Position numbers and translations under genes: made by a program
NCBI GenBank assembly: GCA_036525185.1
Contig: DATDAW010000021.1
Location: 22,252-86,251 of the forward strand
Origin: DATDAW01 sp036525185
GTDB lineage: Bacteria > Verrucomicrobiota > Verrucomicrobiia > Chthoniobacterales > DASVRZ01
Direction: 5' to 3'
DNA: 64,000 nt
In this document: one piece after another, positions 1 through 8,654 of the stretch
Layout: each line of letters opens with the position of its first letter
Numbering within the stretch: position 1 is the stretch's first letter
Notes under the pieces: model-generated
What the model saw: the letters and a program-made list of their open reading frames with translations, nothing else
What the model was told of the DNA's origin: nothing
The model's database searches: none

Positions 1-2416
1 TGCATTCGTGGGCGACAAGACCGTTCTTGCCTTTGTAAAGCACTGGAAAATAAGACTCCAGCCGGCGAGCGATGTAGTTGGCGTTCAGGATGGCGATCTC
101 CGTGGCAAGTTTCAGACCGTCGGCACCCATCATCCGGATGTACATCCACGATATCACGTCGATGCTGGAGCTGCCCCATGGCGCGGCGCTCACGGCACCT
201 TTCGTTCCGAGCACAGGATGGCCCGGAAGGAACGGCTTGAGATGTTCCGCAACGCCGATCGGACCAACGCCCGGGCCGCCGCCGCCATGCGGGATGCAGA
301 AGGTTTTGTGCAGGTTAAGATGACAGACATCGGCGCCGATATCACCCGGACGGCACAGGCCAACCTGTGCGTTCATATTCGCGCCATCCATATAAACCTG
401 GCCGCCGTTGGCGTGAATGATATCGCAAATTTCCCGAATGGTTTCTTCAAAAACGCCGTGTGTGGACGGGTACGTGATCATCAACGCCGCAAGGTCGTTT
501 GCGTGCGCAGCGGCTTTGGCGCGAAGATCATCCACGTTGATATTTCCGGCGTCATCACAGGCGACAGGCACGATTTTGAATCCCGCCATCGCGGCGCTTG
601 CTGGGTTGGTTCCGTGCGCGGAAGTCGGTATGAGACAGACACTTCGATGGGATTGCGCCTGTGAAGCGTGATACCCGCGGATGGCCAGCAATCCCGCGTA
701 TTCACCCTGAGCCCCGGAATTTGGCTGAAGCGAGACGGCGGCAAAACCTGTGATTTCCTGGAGCCAGTTTTCCAGCTGAGCAAACATTTCGAGGTAACCT
801 TGCACCTGATCGAGCGGGGCAAACGGATGCAGCTTTCCGAATTCCGGCCATGTGACTGGAAACATTTCCGCCGTAGCATTGAGTTTCATCGTGCACGACC
901 CGAGCGGGATCATCGACGTCGTAAGCGATAGATCTCGATTTTCGAGCCGTTTTAGGTAACGCAGGAGCTCGGTTTCAGAGTGGTGAGTATTGAAGACGGA
1001 AGCTTTGAGAAACTCGGACGTGCGTAGAAGCGACTCCGGTAGGCCGTCACCGGCGAGGGTGGCACCCGTCTTCTGAATTCCGAACAAGCCGAGCAGAGTT
1101 GTGACGTCGGCAGCGGTCGTCGTCTCATCCAGCGAAATCCCGAGTGTGCCATCGCCAAAATCGCGGAGGTTGATCTGCTTCGACACGGCGATTTTGAGGA
1201 CGAGACCCGCGTCGACCGGAGCGAGTCGCAGCGTGTCGAAATAGCTGGTATTTAGGATCTTAACTCCGCCCTGGCGCAGACCGACGGCCAGCACGTCCGT
1301 GAGCTGATTCACGCGCGTGGCGATGGCCTTTAATCCTGCCGGCCCGTGATAAACCGCATACGTCGAAGCGATCACCGCAAGCAAAACCTGCGCGGTGCAG
1401 ATGTTGCTCGTGGCTTTGTCGCGCCGGATGTGCTGCTCACGGGTTTGGAGCGAGAGACGCATCGCCGGGTTGCCTTCCGAATCCACCGAAACGCCGATGA
1501 GCCGTCCGGGCATGGAGCGTTTGTAGGCGTCGCGCGTCGCCATATAACCCGCGTGCGGACCACCGAAACCGAGTGGAACTCCGAAGCGCTGTGAACTGCC
1601 GACCGCAACATCCGCACCGAATTCCCCAGGTGCCTTTAGCAACGTAAGAGCCAGCAAATCCGCCGCAACGATCACCAGTGCGCCCGCTCCATGAGCTTTT
1701 TCGGTGAAGGCGGCATAGTCAAAAATCGAGCCGTCTGTGGCTGGGTATTGCACGAGCACGGCGAAGGGTTTCACCGCGAACTCGAATGTCGCATGATTTC
1801 CCACAAGCACCTCGACATCCAGCGGTTGCGCACGTGTCTTCACAAGCGCAATGGTTTGCGGGTGACACAATTCAGAGACGAAAATGACGTCCGCGGTTCC
1901 GGGCTTGCGGACCGAAAGCGTGAGATGCATCGCTTCCGCCGCGGCGGTCGCCTCGTCGAGCAAAGACGCATTCGCGATTTCCAGCGCGGTCAGATCCATG
2001 ATCATCGTCTGGAAATTCAGCAGCGCCTCCATTCGCCCCTGCGAGATCTCCGCCTGATATGGAGTGTAGGCCGTATACCAACCGGGATTTTCCAGAATGT
2101 TTCGCTGAATGACCGGTGGTGTTAGTGTGTCTGAATAGCCGGTGCCGATATAATTTTTGAAGACTTTGTTTTTCGCCGCGATCTCCCTCAACTCAGCCAG
2201 CGCAGCCGATTCGCCGAAAGCCTCCGGCAAATCCAACGGACGCCGCAACCGAATACCTTCGGGCACCGCAGCATTGACCAGCGCATCCAAATTTTCCGCG
2301 CCGACGAGATCCAGCATCGCCGTCTGTTCCGCTGTGTCCGGGCCGATATGCCTTCGCGCAAAAGTATCCAGCGGCCTCAAGGAAACAGACGATTCGATAC
2401 TGGCAAGTTCGTGCAT
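1..2416 (-). CDS. gcvP: Glycine dehydrogenase (decarboxylating), P protein; 3' end beyond window
   Basis: This is the pyridoxal-phosphate subunit of the glycine cleavage system, which decarboxylates glycine and passes the aminomethyl group to lipoyl-GcvH. The minus strand is open from an ATG at 2416 to the window edge, giving 805 codons of a protein usually about 950 residues long, so roughly 150 C-terminal residues lie outside. The N-terminus shows the family pattern FARRHIGPD followed by YIGTGYSDTLTP. The PLP-lysine segment HLNLHKTFCIPHGGGGPG lies at about residues 701-718, with the lysine codon at 305-307 (K704), close to K706 in E. coli. It is a single-chain P protein, not the split GcvPA/GcvPB form. 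gcvT and gcvH are not in the window. It is divergent from the DUF4139 gene, separated by 83 bp. Confidence 0.96.
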   Translation of the reverse strand, partial: MHELASIESSVSLRPLDTFARRHIGPDTAEQTAMLDLVGAENLDALVNAAVPEGIRLRRPLDLPEAFGESAALAELREIAAKNKVFKNYIGTGYSDTLTPPVIQRNILENPGWYTAYTPYQAEISQGRMEALLNFQTMIMDLTALEIANASLLDEATAAAEAMHLTLSVRKPGTADVIFVSELCHPQTIALVKTRAQPLDVEVLVGNHATFEFAVKPFAVLVQYPATDGSIFDYAAFTEKAHGAGALVIVAADLLALTLLKAPGEFGADVAVGSSQRFGVPLGFGGPHAGYMATRDAYKRSMPGRLIGVSVDSEGNPAMRLSLQTREQHIRRDKATSNICTAQVLLAVIASTYAVYHGPAGLKAIATRVNQLTDVLAVGLRQGGVKILNTSYFDTLRLAPVDAGLVLKIAVSKQINLRDFGDGTLGISLDETTTAADVTTLLGLFGIQKTGATLAGDGLPESLLRTSEFLKASVFNTHHSETELLRYLKRLENRDLSLTTSMIPLGSCTMKLNATAEMFPVTWPEFGKLHPFAPLDQVQGYLEMFAQLENWLQEITGFAAVSLQPNSGAQGEYAGLLAIRGYHASQAQSHRSVCLIPTSAHGTNPASAAMAGFKIVPVACDDAGNINVDDLRAKAAAHANDLAALMITYPSTHGVFEETIREICDIIHANGGQVYMDGANMNAQVGLCRPGDIGADVCHLNLHKTFCIPHGGGGPGVGPIGVAEHLKPFLPGHPVLGTKGAVSAAPWGSSSIDVISWMYIRMMGADGLKLATEIAILNANYIARRLESYFPVLYKGKNGLVAHEC

Positions 2417-2499
2417 CGACTGATCGTATGAACCCGCTCCGACAAATCAACGGAAAGTAAAGACCCGCTAAGAAATTCCCCTCTTCCCACGTTCTTCGT

Positions 2500-3942
2500 A
2501 TGATGAAAATCCTATTTCCAGCAGCCCTTTTGGCGTCTCTGGCTTGCATGGGTTCCGTTTCCAGCTCCGCTCAAACGAACGCGTCTGACAGTGTCGCCCT
2601 GACCATTTACAATCAGAACTTTGGCGTCGTCCGTGAAACGCGAAAATTGAACATTCAGGAAGGCACCGTCCGGTTCACTGATGTCGCGACACAAATTGAT
2701 CCGACTAGCGTCCATTTTCTGTCGCTCACCGATCCTTCGGCAAAAGTCCTCGAGCAAAATTACGAGTTTGATCTCGTCTCCGCCGATAAACTGCTCGAAA
2801 AATACATCGATCGCGATATCACCGTAAAAACGGCTGGCGGGGCAGTTTATAGAGGGAAATTGCAGAGCTTCGACGCCAGTCAGATCGTTCTCGATCAGGG
2901 CCAAAACGGTGGCATTGCGATGATCCAACGTCCGCAGAACATCGTTGATATCCAGTTCGGGTCGTTGCCCGAAGGATTGATTACCCGCCCGTCGCTCGTT
3001 TGGAAAGTTGCCACCGAAAAACCGGGCGATCAGACCGTCGAGATCGCCTATCAGACGCAAGGCATATCCTGGAACGCCGATTATAACCTTGTGCTAAGCG
3101 ACGACGAAACCAAGGCCGACCTCGGCGGCTGGGTGACGATCAACAATCAATCCGGCGGCACGTTCAAAGACGCAAAACTAAAACTCGTGGCAGGTGATGT
3201 GAATCGCGTCCAACCTCCACAGCAGCTCCGCCGCGACGTGATGGCGATGGCGGAACAAGCCGCTAGGCAGGAGGAAAAGGGTTTCGAAGAAAAATCCTTC
3301 TTCGAATACCATCTCTACACGCTCGGGCGTCCCGCCACAGTCGCCCAGAACCAGACCAAACAGATCGAACTCCTTTCCGCGAACACGATCCCGGTCAAAA
3401 AGATCTACACTTACAAGGGCTCGCCTTTTCCGTTCTACGGCGGATTAAATATCAGCGACGACTTCGGCAGCACGTCGCCAAATAAGAAGGTCAACGTCGA
3501 GTTCGAGATCGACAACAAAAAGGAAAACAACCTCGGCATGGCTTTGCCCAAGGGAAAAATCCGCATCTCAAAACGTGATCCCGCGGACAATTCCCTGGAA
3601 TTCGTCGGCGAAGACCAGATCGATCACACCCCGAAAGACGAAAAAATCCGCGTCACCACAGGAGATGCCTTTGACATCGTCGGCGAACGCAAGCGAACCG
3701 ATTTCCAACTCGACACCGGTCGCAAAACCGCCATCGAGACGTTTGAAATCAAGATCCGTAACCACAAAGACACTCCCGTCGAAGTTCTCATCAAGGAAAT
3801 ACTCTACCGCTGGAACGAATGGGAAATCACGAAATCCAGCGACGAATGGACCAAGTTCGACTCCAACACGATCCACATCCCCGTCAGAGTAGATAAAGAC
3901 GTCGAAAAGGTTGTGACTTACACAGTGAAATACACGTGGTGA
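2500..3942 (+). CDS. DUF4139 domain-containing exported protein
   Basis: A 480-residue protein with an N-terminal signal peptide: a short charged start, a hydrophobic LFPAALLASLACMG core and a likely cleavage near SSAQT. The first third (YNQNFGVVRETRKL, VRFTDVATQIDPTSV) and the beta-rich C-terminal half match the DUF4139 family, which is also called the mucoidy-inhibitor-A-like family. The molecular role of this family is not established. The context gives no functional partner: it is divergent from gcvP and followed by purC after about 100 bp. The domain match and the periplasmic or outer-surface location are reasonable; any function would be a guess. Confidence 0.85.
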   Translation: MMKILFPAALLASLACMGSVSSSAQTNASDSVALTIYNQNFGVVRETRKLNIQEGTVRFTDVATQIDPTSVHFLSLTDPSAKVLEQNYEFDLVSADKLLEKYIDRDITVKTAGGAVYRGKLQSFDASQIVLDQGQNGGIAMIQRPQNIVDIQFGSLPEGLITRPSLVWKVATEKPGDQTVEIAYQTQGISWNADYNLVLSDDETKADLGGWVTINNQSGGTFKDAKLKLVAGDVNRVQPPQQLRRDVMAMAEQAARQEEKGFEEKSFFEYHLYTLGRPATVAQNQTKQIELLSANTIPVKKIYTYKGSPFPFYGGLNISDDFGSTSPNKKVNVEFEIDNKKENNLGMALPKGKIRISKRDPADNSLEFVGEDQIDHTPKDEKIRVTTGDAFDIVGERKRTDFQLDTGRKTAIETFEIKIRNHKDTPVEVLIKEILYRWNEWEITKSSDEWTKFDSNTIHIPVRVDKDVEKVVTYTVKYTW

Positions 3943-4014
3943 AATACTGTGCCATTGAATCGTCCCCGCGGCGGCGTGACGGCGACGCCGTTGTCGCGCT
4001 TGCACCCCATATCG

Positions 4015-4035
4015 GATAACCGATAACTGATAACC
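4015..4035 (+). repeat. Heptamer tandem repeat in the purC leader
   Basis: Three consecutive 7-bp units (GATAACC, GATAACT, GATAACC) end 8 bp ahead of the purC ATG. No clear Shine-Dalgarno sequence is present between the repeat and the start codon. Similar short-period repeats sit directly ahead of polX and folD. Confidence 0.7.
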
Positions 4036-4043
4036 CTTTCTCC

Positions 4044-4904
4044 ATGTTTTCCTGCGACCTTCCTGGCATCCCCAAACTCCGAAGCGGCAAAGTCCGCGAA
4101 GTTTTCGCTCTCAATGACCGATTACTCATTGTCGCCACGGACCGTATTTCAGCGTTTGATTGCATCCTGCCGGACCCGATTCCCGGAAAAGGCGCGGTGC
4201 TCAACCGGCTTTCGCAGCGCTGGTTTTCGCGCTTTCCGGAAGTGCCAAATCATCTGATCACGGCCAACGTCGAGGAGTTTCCTCATTCCCTCGAGCCCTA
4301 TCGGGATGCCTTGCGAGACAGGTCGATGATCGTTAAACGGACAGAACCTCTTCCCGTTGAGTGTGTTGTACGCGGATACCTTGCTGGCTCCGGTTGGAAG
4401 GAATATCAGGCCTCCGGCACGGTCTGCGGCGTAAAGCTGCCAGGTGGCCTGCGCAATGCCGACAAATTACCCGAACCAATCTTCACCCCGGCGACCAAAG
4501 CAGACACAGGCCATGACGAAAATATCGACTGGCACACCTGCGTAAAGATTCTGGGTGAAAAAACGGCGGAACGCGTTCGTGAAATGAGTCTGCTGCTTTA
4601 CACACGCGGGAGCGTCTTTGCCGCCGGCCGTGGGATCATCATTGCCGACACGAAATTCGAGTTCGGCGTGATCGACGGTGACATCATTCTCATCGACGAA
4701 TGCATGACGCCCGATTCATCCCGTTTCTGGCCATCTTCGTCATATCATCCAGGGAGCAATCCGCCGAGCTTTGACAAACAATTTGTCCGCGATTACCTGG
4801 AAACCCTCGACTGGGACAAAACCCCACCTGCGCCCAGCCTCCCAGCCAGCGTCATCGCTCGCACCGCAGCAAAATACGCCGAAGCTTTCGAGCGGCTCGG
4901 GTAA
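4044..4904 (+). CDS. purC: Phosphoribosylaminoimidazole-succinocarboxamide synthase
   Basis: SAICAR synthase joins CAIR and aspartate with ATP in step 8 of de novo purine synthesis in the cytoplasm. The 286-residue product has the family signature LRSGKVREVFALNDRLLIVATDRISAFD at about residues 11-38. It also has the VECVVRGYLAGSGWKEY segment near residue 108 and IIADTKFEFGVIDGDIILIDE near residue 200. At about 286 residues it belongs to the longer variant, compared with about 237 in E. coli. The ATG at 4044 follows a heptamer repeat rather than a recognisable ribosome binding site. No other pur gene is adjacent. Confidence 0.97.
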   Translation: MFSCDLPGIPKLRSGKVREVFALNDRLLIVATDRISAFDCILPDPIPGKGAVLNRLSQRWFSRFPEVPNHLITANVEEFPHSLEPYRDALRDRSMIVKRTEPLPVECVVRGYLAGSGWKEYQASGTVCGVKLPGGLRNADKLPEPIFTPATKADTGHDENIDWHTCVKILGEKTAERVREMSLLLYTRGSVFAAGRGIIIADTKFEFGVIDGDIILIDECMTPDSSRFWPSSSYHPGSNPPSFDKQFVRDYLETLDWDKTPPAPSLPASVIARTAAKYAEAFERLG

Positions 4905-4906
4905 AC

Positions 4907-4977
4907 CACAGAAGATACACAGAGGAAAACAAGGAAACAAAGTTCCAAAGTTGTGCCGCTCCCTCCTTTCTTCTGTG
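4907..4977. repeat. Imperfect inverted repeat after purC (CACAGAAG arms)
   Basis: CACAGAAG at 4907-4914 is matched by CTTCTGTG at 4970-4977. Between them is purine-rich low-complexity sequence (ACACAGAGGAAAAC, AAGGAAACAAAG). The repeat fills most of the 86-bp gap between purC and the methyltransferase gene. It resembles the CACAGAG-type intergenic repeats common in environmental genomes. A weak terminator role is possible, but there is no T-run. Confidence 0.5.
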
Positions 4978-4990
4978 CAAGAAATCTTGT

Positions 4991-5857
4991 GTGAACACCC
5001 GCGGCAGTTCTACAGCGCTCCTCATTGCTGCCACGCTTGTTTTTCTTGCCGAGAGTAAAGGACGTAGAGATCTCGTTGACCCTGAGGCCGTTGCAATCGG
5101 CAATTGGCTGTTACGAAATTATTCGTCGTCGACTCGACTGATGCATCGTCTCATTCGAAGTGGGTGTTTTCGGCTTGCAGCCACCACGCTGGAAAGACTG
5201 ACGGTTCCAGGAATTCTGGAGTATTTCGCTCTGCGAAAACGCGCCATTTCGCGACTCGCAAACGACGCATTCGACGCCGGAATCACTCAACTCGTCGTTC
5301 TTGGAGCCGGTTACGACGGGCTGACGTCGAGAGTCGTTCGTGATCGCGACAGCATTGCGATATGGGAAGTCGACCAACCCGCCACGCAGTCCTGGAAACG
5401 TCGCGCTGTGAACGAAACCGGGCTATCATCCAAGCGGCTGCATTTTGTAGGAAGCGATTTGAGCGAAGGTTTTCCTGCGCTCGGGGCTGGATTTTCGAGC
5501 AGTCAACCAGTGTTTTGTGTTGCCGAAGGGTTGCTGATGTATCTGCCCGAGCAACGCGTCATCGATCTTTTCCGCCGGTTGCGCCAACTCTCGCCGGACA
5601 AATGTCGCATCGCCTTCACCTTCCTAGAGCCGCAACCCGACGGACATATCGATTTTTCTTACCAGAGCCGTGGTGTCCGCGCATGGCTTGCAGCAAAACG
5701 GGAACCCTTCGTCTGGGGCATCCGCCGCCAAGAAATCGGCACCTTTCTGGAAAGTCTCGGCTTCAGACAGCTTGCAATCACGCCTGAAATCACCAAAGAA
5801 CTGGACCGCCGGAGCGTCGGCGAATTTCTCGTCCTGGCGCAAACGAACGATGTGTAA
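4991..5857 (+). CDS. Class I SAM-dependent methyltransferase, LCM/TIGR00027-type
   Basis: A 288-residue protein whose N-terminal pattern (SSTALLIAATLVFLAES) and SAM-binding loop LVVLGAGYDGLTSRV at about residue 98 fit the leucine-carboxyl-methyltransferase-like family. That family typically methylates carboxyl groups or small molecules. The acidic end of the second strand (WEVDQPATQSWKR) and the segment VFCVAEGLLMYLPEQ also match. It starts at GTG 4991. Its stop overlaps the start of the downstream FAD oxidase by 8 bp, so the two are translationally coupled and probably act on the same small molecule. The substrate cannot be read from the sequence. Confidence 0.85.
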   Translation: MNTRGSSTALLIAATLVFLAESKGRRDLVDPEAVAIGNWLLRNYSSSTRLMHRLIRSGCFRLAATTLERLTVPGILEYFALRKRAISRLANDAFDAGITQLVVLGAGYDGLTSRVVRDRDSIAIWEVDQPATQSWKRRAVNETGLSSKRLHFVGSDLSEGFPALGAGFSSSQPVFCVAEGLLMYLPEQRVIDLFRRLRQLSPDKCRIAFTFLEPQPDGHIDFSYQSRGVRAWLAAKREPFVWGIRRQEIGTFLESLGFRQLAITPEITKELDRRSVGEFLVLAQTNDV

Positions 5858-7250
5858 CCCTCCCCCAATCCAGGTCAACGACGTCCATTCCGGGTTGAAC
5901 CCAACAACCGTTAATCGGGTCGAGACTCCAGCGACACTCGAACAACTCGTCACAATCGTTAACGCGTGCGCCCAGCGCGGGGAATTTCTGTCGGTCGCCG
6001 GTTGCCGCCACGCGATGGGCGGACAGCAATTTTTGAGCAACGGCGTCCTCATCGATACGCGAAGACTGCCGCGAATTCTCGATTTCGATACCGAACGCGG
6101 CCTGATCCGTGCCGAGGCTGGCATTCAATGGCCGGAACTGGTCACAGCCATCCGGACGAACCTGCCCAAATGGTCCATCCGTCAGAAGCAAACCGGGGCG
6201 GACAATTTCACGCTCGGCGGAAGTGTTTCTGCAAATGCGCATGGCCGCGGCCTTGAACTTGCCCCGTTGGTTACTGACGTCGAGGCATTTACACTGTTGA
6301 ATGCGGATGGCCAACTCATCCCTTGTTCACGCGCCGAAAACGTCGACCTCTTTCGGCTCGCTATCGGCGGATACGGCCTTTTCGGAATCGTCACAGACGT
6401 CACACTTCGTCTCGTCCCGCAGCAACGCCTCGAACGCCTCGTCGAGATCATCCCGGCAGCCGAACTCATCGACCGCTTCAACCAGCGGATCACCGAAGGC
6501 TGCACATACGGCGATTTTCAGTTTTCCATTGATGAAAATTCTGCCGACTTCCTGCAACACGGCATTCTTTCCTGCTATCGGCCAACAAACCGCTTGAGGG
6601 CGGACAAAGCACAACGCCAGCTCCAAACGGCCGACTGGCTAAGACTGCTTTACCTCGCCCACGCCGACAGGAAGAAAGTGTTCGATGAGTATTCGGCCTT
6701 GTATTCGTCCACGAACGGCCAGCTTTATTGGGCCGACACGCATCAACTCGGCCCGTATCTGCCCGATTATGCCGCAAAAATCCACGAGCTTGGAGGCACG
6801 CAATCGCCTGCAACTCTGATGATATCGGAGCTTTACGTTCCTCGAGAACATCTCGCCGCATTTCTTGCAGACGCAGCTGAATCGCTCCGTTCGTCCAGCG
6901 CGACAGTCATTTATGGCACGATTCGCCTCATCAAAAAGGACACGGAGAGTTTTCTCGCATGGGCGCGGGAATCATTTGCCTGCATCATCTTCAACCTCCT
7001 TGTCGAACCTTCGAATTCGGGAAAAACAGCTGCCGCGGAAGCGTTCCGAACGCTGATCGATCTTGCCATCAAACGCCGCGGAAGTTTTTTCCTCACGTAT
7101 CATCGTTGGGCGACTCGCGAACAGGTCGACGCCTGTTACCCGCAATTCGGGCAGTTCCTGGCTCTGAAACGGCAACATGATCCGTCGGAGCTTTTCCAAA
7201 GTGATTGGTACCGCCACTTCTCCCTCAAAAAAGCGCAAACGTTCGATTGA
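5850..7250 (+). CDS. FAD-binding (PCMH-type) oxidoreductase
   Basis: The 466-residue product carries a vanillyl-alcohol-oxidase-type FAD domain in its N-terminal half: ETPATLEQLVTIVNA, SVAGCRHAMGGQQ, then VLIDTRRL and QTGADNFTLGGSVSANAHGRG (about residues 110-130). The C-terminal half resembles the substrate domain of sugar-lactone oxidases such as arabinono-lactone oxidase. The ATG at 5850 was chosen because it lies in the end of the preceding methyltransferase gene (8-bp overlap) and directly precedes the first family-like residues; an upstream in-frame start would run deep into that gene. The coupled methyltransferase suggests a two-step modification of an unknown metabolite. Covalent flavin attachment is not evident. 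Confidence 0.85.
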   Translation: MCNPPPIQVNDVHSGLNPTTVNRVETPATLEQLVTIVNACAQRGEFLSVAGCRHAMGGQQFLSNGVLIDTRRLPRILDFDTERGLIRAEAGIQWPELVTAIRTNLPKWSIRQKQTGADNFTLGGSVSANAHGRGLELAPLVTDVEAFTLLNADGQLIPCSRAENVDLFRLAIGGYGLFGIVTDVTLRLVPQQRLERLVEIIPAAELIDRFNQRITEGCTYGDFQFSIDENSADFLQHGILSCYRPTNRLRADKAQRQLQTADWLRLLYLAHADRKKVFDEYSALYSSTNGQLYWADTHQLGPYLPDYAAKIHELGGTQSPATLMISELYVPREHLAAFLADAAESLRSSSATVIYGTIRLIKKDTESFLAWARESFACIIFNLLVEPSNSGKTAAAEAFRTLIDLAIKRRGSFFLTYHRWATREQVDACYPQFGQFLALKRQHDPSELFQSDWYRHFSLKKAQTFD

Positions 7251-7327
7251 CGATGAGTTGGGGCGGCGCTACAGTTGCGGCCCGTTTCAGAAAATTTTTT
7301 AGCAACACACGAATTTTAGGAGAGAAC

Positions 7328-7525
7328 ATGCCAGAAGTTATCGTCCGCAAAGGTGAGCCCATCGATCGAGCCCTCAAACGCCTGAAAAGCAAACTCGATG
7401 CCGAAGGGATTATGGAAGAAGTCCGCCGCCTTCGCGCATTTGAAACTCCGACCCAAAAAACCCGCCGCAAAGCCAAGTCCAACGCCAAGCGCGCCAAGCT
7501 GAAATTCCGCTTTAATCCAGCCTAA
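7328..7525 (+). CDS. rpsU: 30S ribosomal protein S21
   Basis: A small (65-residue), very basic ribosomal protein of the small subunit. The sequence MPEVIVRKGEPIDRALKRLK, the FETPTQKTRRKAK segment and the Lys/Arg-rich tail are diagnostic for bS21, which in some bacteria contributes to initiation on leaders with Shine-Dalgarno sites. The ATG at 7328 has a strong Shine-Dalgarno (AGGAGAG) 5-6 bp upstream, unlike several neighbours. An intrinsic terminator follows at 7614-7649. It appears to be a single-gene unit. Confidence 0.98.
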   Translation: MPEVIVRKGEPIDRALKRLKSKLDAEGIMEEVRRLRAFETPTQKTRRKAKSNAKRAKLKFRFNPA

Positions 7526-7613
7526 CACTTTATCCTTTCCCGGTTTTCATTTTCCTGTTCCTCACCGAAACGCGTCCATCCCAGGAAAACAAAACCTTCC
7601 TTCCAAATCGAAG

Positions 7614-7649
7614 AATCCCGCCGGCCCTTGCGTTCCGGCGGGATTTTTT
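7614..7649 (+). terminator. Rho-independent terminator of rpsU
   Basis: An 11-bp perfect stem (AATCCCGCCGG paired with CCGGCGGGATT) with a 10-base loop ends in a run of six T. It lies about 90 bp after the rpsU stop. Confidence 0.92.
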
Positions 7650-7663
7650 GCGTACCGATCCAA

Positions 7664-7770
7664 GAGTTTTAGGTTTGTAAGTCTTAAGTTTTGAAAGACA
7701 GAACCGACTCCCGCATCATCGTCGCGTCACGTTCCATCTTACAAACTTACAAACTTAAGACTTAAAACTC
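7664..7770. repeat. Imperfect inverted repeat with about 7-8 bp internal periodicity, folD leader
   Basis: The left arm at 7664-7698 and the right arm at 7737-7770 are imperfect inverted copies, both beginning GAGTTTTA when read inward and both rich in TTAAGT/TTTGTAAG units. They are separated by 38 bp. The right arm ends 2 bp before the folD ATG and replaces any recognisable ribosome binding site. Twenty-one bases of it (7745-7765) recur exactly, in opposite orientation, at 56881-56901. Confidence 0.85.
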
Positions 7771-7772
7771 GG

Positions 7773-8654
7773 ATGCCTCATCTCATCGACGGAAAGGTCA
7801 TCGCAGCCAGAATCCAGGAGTCATCCCGCCAAGCGGTGGCGGAATTGAAAAGACGCGGAGTTACGCCGGGGCTCGCCGTGGTGCTCGTAGGTGACGATCC
7901 GGCGTCGCGCGCCTATGTGCGGTCGAAAGACAAAATGTGCCAGACGCTCGGACTGCATTCCCTGAAATTCGAGTTGCCGGCCTCGACGACACAATCCGAA
8001 CTCGTCGCCTTGGTGAAAACGTTGAATGCCGACCCCGCCATCCATGGGATCCTGGTTCAATCGCCGCCCCCACCTCACATTGACGAAGCAGCTGTTGTGA
8101 ATACGATCGACCCGGCAAAAGACGTGGACGGATTTCATCCGGTGAACGTCGCGAAACTGGCACTCGGGACAGGCGACGGTTTTGTGCCGTGCACGCCGCT
8201 GGGTTGTCAGAAATTGCTCATTGAGTCGGGTATAGACACAGCGGGAGCGCATGTCGTCGTTCTTGGGCGCAGCATGATCGTCGGCAAACCTCTAGCGCTG
8301 TTGCTCATGCAAAAGGGTCCGGGCGGCGACGCCACCGTCACGGTCGCGCATTCGCGCACGAAAAATCTGCCGGAAATCACGCGCTCGGCGGACATCCTCA
8401 TCGCCGCGATCGGGCGCCCCGAGTTTGTGCATGCCGAACATGTTCGCGAAGGGGCCGTCGTCATCGACGTGGGAATCAATCGCGTAGACGTTCCCGAATC
8501 GGAAAAAGGATACAAAATCGTCGGTGACGTGGCCTTTGACGAAGTTGCGCCGAAATGTCGCGCCATCACGCCAGTGCCCGGCGGTGTTGGTCCGATGACT
8601 ATCGCAATGCTCATCGAGAATACCATCCAATCAGCCAGACGGACATTGGCATGA
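7773..8654 (+). CDS. folD: Bifunctional methylene-tetrahydrofolate dehydrogenase / methenyl-tetrahydrofolate cyclohydrolase
   Basis: FolD interconverts 5,10-methylene-THF, methenyl-THF and 10-formyl-THF, feeding purine synthesis and one-carbon metabolism. The 293-residue protein has the usual length. It shows VVLVGDDPASRAYVRSKDKMCQTLG (about residues 37-60, including the active-site Y and K), GILVQSPPPPH, PAKDVDGFHPVN and the NADP-binding VVVLGRSMIVGKPLALLL. It ends with ITPVPGGVGPMTIAMLIENT. Its stop overlaps the start of the downstream DUF192 gene (ATGA). It sits two genes from purC-region functions and downstream of divergent gcvP, all folate-linked. Confidence 0.98.
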   Translation: MPHLIDGKVIAARIQESSRQAVAELKRRGVTPGLAVVLVGDDPASRAYVRSKDKMCQTLGLHSLKFELPASTTQSELVALVKTLNADPAIHGILVQSPPPPHIDEAAVVNTIDPAKDVDGFHPVNVAKLALGTGDGFVPCTPLGCQKLLIESGIDTAGAHVVVLGRSMIVGKPLALLLMQKGPGGDATVTVAHSRTKNLPEITRSADILIAAIGRPEFVHAEHVREGAVVIDVGINRVDVPESEKGYKIVGDVAFDEVAPKCRAITPVPGGVGPMTIAMLIENTIQSARRTLA

